Both the position numbers and the translations under genes were made by a program. Under the pieces are notes generated by a model that searched no databases, was not told the DNA's origin, and was given only the letters and a program-made list of their open reading frames with translations. From contig JAAHIC010000327.1 in the NCBI GenBank assembly GCA_010671965.1, positions 1-5,761 on the forward strand: a DNA stretch of 5,761 nt. The letters are read 5' to 3'. Below are positions 1 to 5,761 of the stretch, in pieces (position 1 is the stretch's first letter; each line of letters starts with the position of its first letter). The stretch comes from Leptolyngbya sp. SIO4C5 (GTDB taxonomy: Bacteria > Cyanobacteriota > Cyanobacteriia > Phormidesmidales > Phormidesmidaceae).

Positions 1-129
1 AAGCAGGTCGGGGCTGTTTTAGAAGGCAACCGCAATCTCTACTGGAAGCTGACCGCCCTGGAAAACTTAGACTATTTCGGCGTGCTGCGGGGCCTCTCCA
101 GTCGGCTCGCCCGCCAGCGCGGCGCTGGT
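1..129 (+). pseudogene. Fragment of an ABC-2 type transporter ATP-binding subunit, joined in frame to dnaK
   Basis: Reading the frame from base 1 gives [17 protein letters not shown], then a stretch with [13 protein letters not shown], and ends near RLARQRG. This matches, from family knowledge, the segment after Walker A of ABC-2 type exporter ATPases: the Q-loop neighbourhood followed by the L-T-x-x-E-N-L-x-Y-F-G helix. No Hsp70 has such a segment. Walker A would lie left of the window, and the signature motif, Walker B and H-loop are missing because DnaK sequence takes over at about base 130 (APEEI). The exact junction cannot be fixed: residues GAG encoded at 121-129 fit neither family clearly. 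It is either a broken ABC gene fused to dnaK or an assembly join. The family call is firm; the explanation is open. Confidence 0.75.
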
Positions 130-1731
130 GCCCCCGAAGAGATTGCAGCCCAGGTGCTGCGCAAGCTGGTAGATGACGCGAGCAAGTATATTGGCGAAAC
201 CGTCACCCAGGCGGTGATTACAGTGCCTGCTTACTTCAATGACTCCCAGCGTCAGGCCACCAAAGATGCTGGCCGCATTGCCGGAGTCGAAGTTCTGCGC
301 ATCATCAACGAGCCAACGGCGGCTTCACTGGCCTACGGCCTCGACAAAAAGAGCAACGAGACAATTCTCGTTTTTGACTTAGGGGGCGGTACCTTTGACG
401 TCTCTATTCTAGAAGTGGGCGATGGCGTCTTTGAAGTTCTCTCGACTTCAGGTGACACTCATCTTGGTGGTGACGACTTTGACAAAAAGATTGTTGACTA
501 TCTAGCCGAAGAGTTTGCCAAGTCAGAAGGTATTGACCTGCGCAAAGACAAGCAGGCTCTCCAGCGCCTGACCGAAGCCGCTGAAAAAGCCAAGATTGAA
601 CTCTCTAGCGCTACCCAAAGCGAAATTAACCTGCCCTTCATCACGGCGACCCAAGACGGACCTAAGCACCTCGACACGACGCTAACTCGCGCCAAGTTTG
701 AGGAACTGGTTTCTGATCTAATCGATCGCTGTCGTATTCCGGTTGAGAACGCGCTGAAAGACGCCAAGCTCAGCAAAGAGAATATCGATGAGATTGTCCT
801 GGTGGGTGGTTCAACCCGAATTCCGGCTGTGAAAGAGCTGGTGAAGCGAGTTCTGGGCAAAGAGCCTAACCAAAGCGTTAACCCGGACGAAGTGGTTGCT
901 GTCGGGGCAGCTATTCAGGCAGGGGTTTTGGCAGGTGAAGTCAAAGATATTCTTCTGCTAGACGTGACGCCGCTGTCCTTGGGGGTAGAAACCCTGGGTG
1001 GCGTGATGACTAAGCTAATTCCGCGTAACACCACCGTTCCCACCAAGAAGTCTGAGGTTTTTTCTACGGCAGTAGACGGCCAGCAGAATGTGGAAATCCA
1101 TGTGCTGCAGGGTGAGCGGGAAATGTCTAATGACAACAAGAGCTTGGGCACCTTCCGCCTAGATGGCATTCCGCCGGCTCCTCGCGGTGTCCCTCAGATT
1201 GAGGTCATCTTTGACATTGATGCCAACGGCATTCTTAACGTCACGGCCAAGGACAAAGGTACGGGCAAAGAGCAGTCTATCAGCATCACCGGGGCTTCTA
1301 CTCTAGACGAGAACGAAGTCGATCGGATGGTGAAGGATGCCGAAGCCAACGCAGCCGCTGACAAAGAGCGCCGCGAGCGAATCGATCTCAAGAACCAGGC
1401 AGACTCCCTCACCTATCAGGCTGAGAAGCAAATTGGTGAGCTAGGCGATAAGGTGCCTGCCGCTGACAAAGAGAAGATTGACGGCCAGATCAAAGAGCTG
1501 AGAGCCGCGATCGAAAGCGAAGACTTTGACAAGATCAAGTCTCTCACTACCGAACTGCAGCAGTCTCTCTACGCGGTCAGCAGCAATCTCTATCAGCAAG
1601 GTGATGGGGCCGCTGCCGCTGGTGCTCCGGGTGCCGATGCAGGTGCTGCTCCCAGCGATAGCACCAGCGCTACGGGCGGTGAAGATGACGTGATTGACGC
1701 TGAGTTTTCAGAGTCAGACGCCAACAAGTAG
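1..1731 (+). CDS. dnaK: DnaK (Hsp70) chaperone, N-terminally replaced by ABC-ATPase sequence; 5' partial
   Basis: From about base 130 this is an Hsp70 chaperone of the cyanobacterial DnaK2 type, a cytoplasmic ATP-driven folding machine working with DnaJ and GrpE. Visible landmarks, numbered from the GTG at 82: APEEI at 17-21, [12 protein letters not shown] at 48-59, the phosphate-2 loop FDLGGGTFD at 98-106, the adenosine motif LVGGSTRIP at 240-248, the interdomain linker [11 protein letters not shown] at 291-301, the substrate-binding beta domain to about 410, the helical lid to about 505, a Gly/Ala-rich spacer (509-523) and the acidic tail [10 protein letters not shown]. The first ~110 residues of a normal ~635-residue DnaK are absent, including the phosphate-1 loop (GIDLGTTNS) and the catalytic lysine equivalent to E. 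coli Lys70. They are replaced, in frame, by ABC-transporter sequence. The frame is open to base 1, so GTG 82 is only the first possible start inside the window, not a convincing one. As written, the protein should not hydrolyse ATP normally. The C-terminal 530 residues look intact and conserved. The DnaK identity is certain; the integrity of the gene is doubtful. Confidence 0.93.
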   Translation, partial: KQVGAVLEGNRNLYWKLTALENLDYFGVLRGLSSRLARQRGAGAPEEIAAQVLRKLVDDASKYIGETVTQAVITVPAYFNDSQRQATKDAGRIAGVEVLRIINEPTAASLAYGLDKKSNETILVFDLGGGTFDVSILEVGDGVFEVLSTSGDTHLGGDDFDKKIVDYLAEEFAKSEGIDLRKDKQALQRLTEAAEKAKIELSSATQSEINLPFITATQDGPKHLDTTLTRAKFEELVSDLIDRCRIPVENALKDAKLSKENIDEIVLVGGSTRIPAVKELVKRVLGKEPNQSVNPDEVVAVGAAIQAGVLAGEVKDILLLDVTPLSLGVETLGGVMTKLIPRNTTVPTKKSEVFSTAVDGQQNVEIHVLQGEREMSNDNKSLGTFRLDGIPPAPRGVPQIEVIFDIDANGILNVTAKDKGTGKEQSISITGASTLDENEVDRMVKDAEANAAADKERRERIDLKNQADSLTYQAEKQIGELGDKVPAADKEKIDGQIKELRAAIESEDFDKIKSLTTELQQSLYAVSSNLYQQGDGAAAAGAPGADAGAAPSDSTSATGGEDDVIDAEFSESDANK

Positions 1732-1750
1732 CAAGCTGCAATAACTGGCT

Positions 1751-1783
1751 GAACAGGCGATCGCCTAGCGCTAACGCCTGTTC
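1751..1783 (+). repeat. 9-bp inverted repeat containing a HIP1 octamer, downstream of dnaK
   Basis: GAACAGGCG at 1751-1759 pairs perfectly with CGCCTGTTC at 1775-1783 across a 15-base loop. The left arm runs into a HIP1 octamer, GCGATCGC (1757-1764), and the loop carries the palindrome TAGCGCTA (1766-1773). It begins 20 bases after the dnaK stop. No T-run follows, so it is not by itself an intrinsic terminator. It could protect the 3' end of the dnaK mRNA, but that is inference. Confidence 0.55.
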
Positions 1784-1822
1784 GCTCAAACATAGCCTCA
1801 GACTTGCTCCGGCTAGCAAGGG

Positions 1823-1852
1823 GCGGATGGATTCTTTCCATCCGCTTTTTTT
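1823..1852 (+). terminator. Intrinsic terminator of dnaK
   Basis: GCGGATGGA (1823-1831) and TCCATCCGC (1837-1845) form a perfect 9-bp GC-rich stem with the five-base loop TTCTT, followed at once by seven T residues (1846-1852). This is the classic Rho-independent form, oriented to stop plus-strand transcription about 90 bases after the dnaK stop. It separates dnaK from the persulfide dioxygenase gene. Confidence 0.92.
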
Positions 1853-1893
1853 GCTGATAGAGCCGCCGATGAAACTCTGCTCATAGATAAAAA

Positions 1894-1899
1894 TATAAT
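1894..1899 (+). promoter_or_regulatory. Candidate -10 element for the persulfide dioxygenase gene
   Basis: A perfect TATAAT lies in an AT-rich stretch just after the dnaK terminator and 57 bases before the ATG at 1956. At a 17-base spacing the upstream hexamer is GAAACT (1871-1876), a poor -35. If used, this is therefore a -10-dominated promoter that may need an activator. It supports independent transcription of the downstream gene. Confidence 0.5.
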
Positions 1900-1941
1900 T
1901 AAGGTAGATAGCTAAAAACTGCCTTTAGAAAATTGAAAAGC

Positions 1942-1948
1942 AGGAGGG
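1942..1948 (+). promoter_or_regulatory. Strong ribosome binding site deciding the start of the persulfide dioxygenase
   Basis: AGGAGGG lies seven bases before the ATG at 1956. Another ATG at 1949 abuts the Shine-Dalgarno sequence and is in a different frame, so 1956 is the correct start. Such a full Shine-Dalgarno match is absent before pyrC in this window. Confidence 0.8.
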
Positions 1949-1955
1949 ATGAGCC

Positions 1956-2654
1956 ATGATTTTTCGGCAGCTATTCGATCAAACCTCCAACACCTACACC
2001 TATTTAATTGCCGATACCCAGCAGCAAATTGCCGTCCTCGTCGATCCGGTATTAGAGCAAGTTGAGCGAGATTTCAAGCTACTGCAAGAGCTAGGACTGA
2101 AGCTGCGATTCTGCCTAGAAACCCATATCCACGCCGATCATATTACGGGTGCCAGCAGACTAAGAGAGCTATCAGGCTGTCAGGGCATCGTGCCTGCTGG
2201 TGCTCCTGCGACCTGCGCCGATCGCTTTATTCAGGACGGCGAATTACTCCCGCTCGGCCAAGTTCAAATTCGAGCGATCGCCACACCTGGCCACACCGAT
2301 AGCCACATGGCCTATCTCATCAATAGCGATCGCGTCTTAACGGGCGATGCGTTATTCATTCGCGGCTGTGGCCGTACCGATTTTCAAAGCGGGGATGCGG
2401 GTGTGCTTTACGACTCTGTGACGCAAAAGTTGTTCACGCTCCCCGATGATACTCAGGTTTATCCAGCCCATGATTATCGCGGCCATACAGTTTCCACCAT
2501 TGCCGAGGAGCAACAGTTCAATCCCCGTTTTGAGGGGCACAGCCGGGACGAATTTATCGAGCTTATGGGACAGCTCAACCTGCCTAATCCGCAGAAAATA
2601 ATGGAGGCGGTTCCTGCCAACGAGCGCTGCGGACGCATTATGGCCTCCGCTTAG
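1956..2654 (+). CDS. ETHE1-type persulfide dioxygenase (metallo-beta-lactamase fold)
   Basis: This cytoplasmic mononuclear-iron enzyme of the ETHE1 family is expected to oxidise glutathione persulfide to sulfite and glutathione, detoxifying sulfide-derived sulfane sulfur. The 232 residues match the family's usual length and are complete. Motifs in order: THIHADHITG at 56-65, TPGHTDSH at 110-117, TGDALFIRGCGRTDFQ at 129-144 and YPAHDYRGHT at 169-178. By homology with human ETHE1 the 2-His/1-carboxylate iron ligands are His57, His113 and Asp131. The GCGRTDFQ stretch and the C-terminal FIELMGQLNLPNP followed by VPANERCG separate persulfide dioxygenases from glyoxalase II and from generic lactamase-fold hydrolases. 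The gene has its own TATAAT and strong ribosome binding site and follows the dnaK terminator, so it is probably transcribed alone. No sulfurtransferase (rhodanese) domain is fused and no sulfur genes sit beside it. Substrate is inferred from motifs; family membership is secure. Confidence 0.9.
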   Translation: MIFRQLFDQTSNTYTYLIADTQQQIAVLVDPVLEQVERDFKLLQELGLKLRFCLETHIHADHITGASRLRELSGCQGIVPAGAPATCADRFIQDGELLPLGQVQIRAIATPGHTDSHMAYLINSDRVLTGDALFIRGCGRTDFQSGDAGVLYDSVTQKLFTLPDDTQVYPAHDYRGHTVSTIAEEQQFNPRFEGHSRDEFIELMGQLNLPNPQKIMEAVPANERCGRIMASA

Positions 2655-3265
2655 TCTAGCCCTCCCACGCGGCTAGGCGGCCAAAAGCGGACAACAGCGC
2701 GGCCAATGATGTTTTCTTGGGGGACAAAGCCCCAAGAGTGACTGTCAAAGCTGCTGTTGCGGTTGTCTCCCAGTACTAGATATTGCTCCGGCGGCACGGT
2801 TTCAGGCCCCCACTGATAGTTAGGGGGCGCTTTGATATAGTCTTCTGCTAAAGCCTGCTCGTTGACAAACACCTGACCCCCGCTCACCTCAACGGTGTCT
2901 CCTGGCAGGCCAATGATCCGCTTGATGAACGCATCTCGGCGACCGCCAGCCGGAAACAAATTGTCCGGCGGCCAGAAGACGACAATATCGCCGCGATCGG
3001 GCTGGTTGAAGTGGTAGCTAATTTTTTCAACCACTAAGCGATCGTTGATCTGGAGGGTTGGCTCCATAGAGCCTGAGGGAATATAGCGAGCCTCTGCGAC
3101 AAAGTGGCGAATGCCGAGCGCTAAGACGATGCTCAGCCCGACGGTTTGGATGGCTTCTACCCAAGGATTGACTGTAGGCGGCGATTGGACCGGCGGCGCA
3201 GACGGCACAGACGGCTTGGCTTCCTCTGAACCGGGCGGCGGAGACTGGTGGGAATTGTCGGCCAC
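2651..3265 (-). CDS. lepB: Signal peptidase I
   Basis: This membrane-anchored serine protease (family S26A) cleaves signal peptides from exported proteins on the outer face of the cytoplasmic or thylakoid membrane. Numbering from the GTG at 3265 (204 residues), a proline-rich cytoplasmic tail (about 9-34, ten prolines) precedes one transmembrane helix at about 38-54. Next come box B with SGSMEPT and the catalytic Ser66, box D RRDAFIKRIIGLPGD with the general-base Lys115, and box E GDNRNSSFDSHSWG from 166. Both catalytic residues and all boxes are present. The frame could also open at a TTG at 3289 (212 residues). I prefer GTG 3265 because an AGG lies nine bases before it (complement of 3275-3277), the TTG has no such site, and the protein then begins in a natural polar tail. 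A single N-terminal helix is usual for cyanobacterial and Gram-positive types. Its 3' end overlaps the convergent dioxygenase gene by four bases. Confidence 0.93.
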   Translation of the reverse strand: MADNSHQSPPPGSEEAKPSVPSAPPVQSPPTVNPWVEAIQTVGLSIVLALGIRHFVAEARYIPSGSMEPTLQINDRLVVEKISYHFNQPDRGDIVVFWPPDNLFPAGGRRDAFIKRIIGLPGDTVEVSGGQVFVNEQALAEDYIKAPPNYQWGPETVPPEQYLVLGDNRNSSFDSHSWGFVPQENIIGRAVVRFWPPSRVGGLD

Positions 3266-3412
3266 AGGCAAAAACCTAAATCCTAACAAGAGCAGTAACT
3301 AACCGATCATAGTCAATTTATTGCTAGGCGATCGATCTCTTTGTAAAGTCTTAGGTGCGTTAGAGAAGATAAGATATCTGCACGGCCCTCTGCTGCTTAA
3401 AAATTTGTTCCC
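3266..3412. other. Divergent lepB/pyrC spacer
   Basis: These 147 bases must hold the promoters of both divergent genes. On the plus strand the best -10 is TAAGAT at 3370-3375 (4 of 6 to TATAAT, 37 bases before the pyrC ATG), without a matching -35 at normal distance. On the minus strand there is a good -35-like TTGACT (complement of 3311-3316) but no well-spaced -10. A near-HIP1 sequence, GCGATCGA, lies at about 3328. There is no Shine-Dalgarno before pyrC. I see no small gene or RNA here. Confidence 0.35.
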
Positions 3413-4729
3413 ATGACAGCCACACTCCTGATTCAAAACGCTCGCATTCTGCTGCCCTCCGGCGAATTTACAACCGGAGATGTTAGCCTTGAGGGCGATC
3501 GCATTGCGCAGGTGGCCGCCACCATCGAACCTGTGCCAGGCGCACGAGTTGTTGATGCTAAGGGTCAAACCCTGCTGCCGGGGGTAATTGATCCGCAAGT
3601 ACATTTCCGGGAGCCGGGACTAGAGCACAAAGAAGATCTCTATACCGCTTCCCATGCCTGCGCTCGCGGCGGCGTCACCTCATATCTGGAGATGCCTAAT
3701 ACCAAGCCGCTGACAATCGATCAGGCGACGCTAGATTCTAAGCTGGAGCTGGCAGCGACTAAGTCTTTGGTGAACTATGGCTTTTTTATTGGGGCCACGC
3801 CCAAGAATTTGCCAGATTTGCGGACAGCTAAGCCCACCCCCGGCATTAAAATCTTTATGGGATCGCAGCACGGGCCGCTGCTAGTAGATACAGAAGCCGC
3901 GATTGAGCCAATTTTTGCTGAGGGCGATCGCCTAATTGCGGTTCATGCCGAAAACCAGGCTCGTATTTTAGAGCGGCGGCAGCAGTTTGCCGGACGCACC
4001 GACCCCAAAGTCCATTCCCAAATTCAGGACAATCAGGCTGCCTTAGAGGCTACCCAGCTAGCCCTGAAGCTTTCTAAGAAATATCAGCGACGGCTGCATA
4101 TTCTGCACCTATCTACGGCAGAGGAAGCTGAACTGCTGCGGCAGGATAAGCCTGCCTGGGTCACAGCGGAAGTCACCCCCCAACATTTGCTGCTCAATAC
4201 AGCGGCCTATGAAACCATCGGCACCCTAGCGCAAATGAATCCACCTCTGCGCTCGACCCGTGACAACGAGGTGCTATGGCAGGCGCTGCTAGACGGCGTG
4301 ATTGACTTCATCGCCACCGACCATGCCCCTCATACCTTAGAGGAAAAGGGCAAGGGCTATCCGGCGACGCCTTCGGGAATGCCGGGGGTGGAAACGTCGC
4401 TGCCGCTGATGCTGACCCAGGCCATGCGGGGGCGCTGCACAGTGGCGCAGGTGGCAAACTGGATGTCTACAGCTGTGGCTAAGGCGTACCAAATTCCCAA
4501 TAAAGGGGCGATCGCGCCGGGGTATGACGCCGATCTAATTCTGGTTGACCTCGAAACCTACCGCCCGGTGCTGCGGGAAGAGTTGCAGACTAAATGTGGC
4601 TGGAGTCCCTTTGAAGGCTGGGATTTAACGGGCTGGCCGGTGATGACGATTGTGGGCGGTCAGGTGGCGTTTGATCACGGTGATTTTGACGATACGGTGC
4701 GGGGCAAGGCGCTACAGTTTGGTAACTGA
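3413..4729 (+). CDS. pyrC: Dihydroorotase, Gln-variant class
   Basis: The enzyme closes carbamoyl-aspartate to dihydroorotate, the third step of de novo pyrimidine synthesis, in the cytoplasm. The 438 residues fit the long (~430) dihydroorotase class of the amidohydrolase superfamily, not the ~345-residue E. coli PyrC type. An N-terminal beta-sandwich strand is followed by the metal motif DPQVHFREPG at 60-69, the substrate-side stretch YLEMPNTKP at 91-99, GIKIFMGS with Lys146 at the place of the carboxylated lysine of hydantoinases and allantoinases, VHAEN with His178, ILHLSTAEE with His232, and IATDHAPHT with Asp303. PSGMPGVET at 320-328 and the C-terminal sandwich strand close the fold. The usual H-x-H has Gln62 in place of the first His, a form I recall from other cyanobacterial and Bacteroidetes homologues. 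All other ligands are present, which favours an active enzyme. The start at 3413 gives the standard N-terminus although no Shine-Dalgarno precedes it. A catalytically dead paralogue is the main alternative. Confidence 0.9.
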   Translation: MTATLLIQNARILLPSGEFTTGDVSLEGDRIAQVAATIEPVPGARVVDAKGQTLLPGVIDPQVHFREPGLEHKEDLYTASHACARGGVTSYLEMPNTKPLTIDQATLDSKLELAATKSLVNYGFFIGATPKNLPDLRTAKPTPGIKIFMGSQHGPLLVDTEAAIEPIFAEGDRLIAVHAENQARILERRQQFAGRTDPKVHSQIQDNQAALEATQLALKLSKKYQRRLHILHLSTAEEAELLRQDKPAWVTAEVTPQHLLLNTAAYETIGTLAQMNPPLRSTRDNEVLWQALLDGVIDFIATDHAPHTLEEKGKGYPATPSGMPGVETSLPLMLTQAMRGRCTVAQVANWMSTAVAKAYQIPNKGAIAPGYDADLILVDLETYRPVLREELQTKCGWSPFEGWDLTGWPVMTIVGGQVAFDHGDFDDTVRGKALQFGN

Positions 4730-4734
4730 GTGAC

Positions 4735-4797
4735 CTGAGCGTCAGTCAGGATCATCCGAGAGCAACTCGGCTGGCCTTGGCTGAGTTCACCGCTCAG
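4735..4797. repeat. Nested inverted repeats between convergent pyrC and the metal transporter gene
   Basis: An outer pair CTGAGCG (4735-4741) / CGCTCAG (4791-4797) encloses a small hairpin CCGAG-AGCAA-CTCGG (4756-4770). An alternative, mutually exclusive stem is AACTCGGC (4764-4771) with GCTGAGTT (4780-4787, one G-U pair). No T-run follows on either strand, so intrinsic termination is unproven. The element fills most of the 96-base gap between the two stop codons and may act in both directions. Confidence 0.35.
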
Positions 4798-4825
4798 ATG
4801 GACGAGGCACCAACACTCATCCCAG

Positions 4826-5761
4826 CTATTCCCAGTAGTCCGTTTCTGAAAATGGGTAAGGTTCGTCTGCTGGCAGCACTTCGGCAATGTCGCTCATGGG
4901 CGTAAAGTTTTCTTCAATCCAGATTAGGGCGCGGACGGGACCGTAGCGATCGCGAATAACAGCCTCAATCTGCTCGCCAATCTGCTGGGCCTGCACCAGA
5001 TATTCCGGGTGCAGCACCAGCCACACTTCTACCCAGACCTGCCGCCCCACCATGCCCCGCGTGCGAATGCGAGTACAGCGCAGCACGCCCTCAACGGTGT
5101 TGACAATTTGGGCGATCGCCTCCGGAGCGATCGCCGTTGGCCGCAGCAGCATCGGTAGCTGCGCCGTCATCACCTGCCATAGGCTGCGGCCCGCCATTCC
5201 CACCAGCAAAATCGAAAGCAAAGGATCGAGCCAGCGATAGCCGCGTAAAACCCCCAGCAGCCCCAGCAGCAGTGCTAGGCTAATCCAGCTATCCTGCAAA
5301 ATATGATTAGTATTGAGCTTGAAAGCAAGGCTGTCAAGCTGTTTAGCCTGATAGCCGCAGAACAGCGCAATGCCAATCTGCACCAGAATCATCGCCATCA
5401 CTAACTGGACGAGCCTCACATCCAGACTGACTGAAAAAGCAGTCCCCGTTCCCTGAGCAGCAGTCTCCATTTGTTGCAAACTGATAATAATCAGGCTAAA
5501 TCCGGCAAAGCCTAGAAAAGAAACCAGCAGCAGGGTGCAGGCAACCTCGGTGCGGCCATGCCCCCAAATCTCGCGACCTAAGGTGCGCTGCGGCGAAGCC
5601 ACGGCAATCAGACTTAAAACAGTGCTAAAGCCATCAACCAGCGTATGCAGAGATTCGGCCAGCAGGCTGAGGGACTGACTAACCCAGCCTACACCGGCCT
5701 CAACCGCCAAAATTAGCAGCAGCATCCAAAGTGTCACCATCAGCAGGCGACGAGTCAGTTG
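4826..5761 (-). CDS. Cation diffusion facilitator family metal transporter, 5' partial
   Basis: This membrane antiporter exports a divalent metal (zinc, iron, cobalt or manganese) in exchange for protons. Numbered from the ATG at 5740 (304 residues), there are six hydrophobic helices at about 2-20, 23-48, 66-88, 108-130, 149-165 and 170-188, then a cytoplasmic domain. Helix 2 carries LLAESLHTLVDG, with His32 and Asp36 as metal ligands. GHGRTE at 60-65 is the family's loop motif. The helix 5 region has NTNHILQDS, with His146 and Asp150, and LDP follows at 171-173. The cytoplasmic part (195-275) keeps the family fold but has Thr in the place of the usual His in its 'cHxIRxR'-like motif (CTRIRTRG, 222-229) and Gln in place of the His of the 'AH' pair (AQQIG, 251-255). 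A short acidic, aromatic tail ends the protein. The frame stays open past 5740 to the window edge as QLTRRLL, a normal family N-terminus, and no Shine-Dalgarno precedes ATG 5740, so the true start is probably outside. The metal cannot be told from sequence alone; HxxxD in both helices leans towards zinc-like members. Confidence 0.87.
   Translation of the reverse strand, partial: QLTRRLLMVTLWMLLLILAVEAGVGWVSQSLSLLAESLHTLVDGFSTVLSLIAVASPQRTLGREIWGHGRTEVACTLLLVSFLGFAGFSLIIISLQQMETAAQGTGTAFSVSLDVRLVQLVMAMILVQIGIALFCGYQAKQLDSLAFKLNTNHILQDSWISLALLLGLLGVLRGYRWLDPLLSILLVGMAGRSLWQVMTAQLPMLLRPTAIAPEAIAQIVNTVEGVLRCTRIRTRGMVGRQVWVEVWLVLHPEYLVQAQQIGEQIEAVIRDRYGPVRALIWIEENFTPMSDIAEVLPADEPYPFSETDYWE
5112..5134. 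repeat. Tandem pair of HIP1 octamers
   Basis: Two GCGATCGC octamers (5112-5119 and 5127-5134) are separated by CTCCGGA, inside the metal transporter gene. Single copies lie at 1757, 2274, 2326, 3495, 3924, 4508 and 4946, making nine in all. HIP1 is an abundant cyanobacterial genome signature, usually tied to GATC/CGATCG methylation, and is not a mobile element. Confidence 0.85.

Noticed and set aside
1609..1660. Gly/Ala-rich tract near the end of dnaK as a repeat or insertion
   Set aside because: A Gly/Ala-rich disordered spacer before the acidic DDVIDAEF tail is normal in cyanobacterial DnaK2, and the frame is undisturbed.
498..1841. Open frames on the minus strand opposite dnaK (498-860, 915-1169, 1194-1412, 1593-1841)
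   Set aside because: They are antisense shadows of a highly conserved coding region. Their translations are rich in Ser and Arg with no recognisable domain, and none has a convincing start.
3311..3316. TTGACT on the minus strand as a -35 for lepB
   Set aside because: No -10-like hexamer lies at 16-18 bases; the nearest, TAGGAT, is about 25 bases away. Not called as a promoter.
3111..3604. Open frames overlapping lepB and pyrC on the opposite strands (3111-3302 plus, 3299-3604 minus)
   Set aside because: Both are largely antisense to well-supported genes, have low-complexity or unrecognisable products and no ribosome binding site. The minus frame also crosses the lepB/pyrC promoter region.
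4675..4887. A 70-codon minus-strand frame across the end of pyrC and the start of the convergent spacer
   Set aside because: It overlaps real genes at both ends, has no motif, and sits in the structured spacer. It is not credible as a gene.
5052..5240. A plus-strand frame opposite the metal transporter gene
   Set aside because: An antisense shadow with a Ser/Arg-rich product and no start signal.
1..5761. CRISPR array, tRNA/rRNA, insertion sequence, attachment site, defence or biosynthetic cluster
   Set aside because: I saw no regularly spaced repeats, RNA gene signatures, transposase or integrase motifs, or terminal inverted repeats. All substantial coding regions are recognisable housekeeping families.

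Overview
The window looks like part of a cyanobacterial chromosome. The octamer GCGATCGC (HIP1, the highly iterated palindrome typical of many cyanobacteria) occurs nine times between 1757 and 5134. The chaperone at the left reads like the cyanobacterial DnaK2 type, and the other proteins also have a cyanobacterial look. From memory alone I cannot place it below phylum; a filamentous or Leptolyngbya-like lineage is only a guess.

Layout: (1) 1-1731, plus strand: one open frame running in from the left edge. Its first ~120 bases encode a piece of an ABC-transporter ATPase and the rest, from about base 130, encodes DnaK lacking its first ~110 residues. (2) 1732-1955: a 224-base spacer holding a hairpin built on a HIP1 site, a textbook intrinsic terminator, a TATAAT element and a strong ribosome binding site. 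(3) 1956-2654, plus: an ETHE1-type persulfide dioxygenase. (4) 2651-3265, minus: signal peptidase I (lepB), convergent with the previous gene and overlapping it by 4 bases through interleaved stop codons. (5) 3266-3412: a divergent spacer. (6) 3413-4729, plus: dihydroorotase (pyrC). (7) 4730-4825: a convergent spacer with inverted repeats. (8) 4826-5761, minus: a cation diffusion facilitator whose 5' end probably lies beyond the right edge. No stretch longer than 224 bases lacks a gene.

The genes are mostly single-gene housekeeping units: protein folding, persulfide oxidation, signal-peptide cleavage, pyrimidine synthesis and divalent metal transport. Alternating strands and the terminator after dnaK argue against a shared operon, and I see no defence, mobile or biosynthetic system. 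The one real anomaly is the in-frame ABC-ATPase/DnaK junction at about 118-132. It is either an assembly or chimeric join, or a genuine rearrangement that would leave a DnaK without the first half of its nucleotide pocket. Smaller points are a Gln in place of the first metal-binding His of dihydroorotase, and a metal transporter whose cytoplasmic domain lacks the usual histidines.
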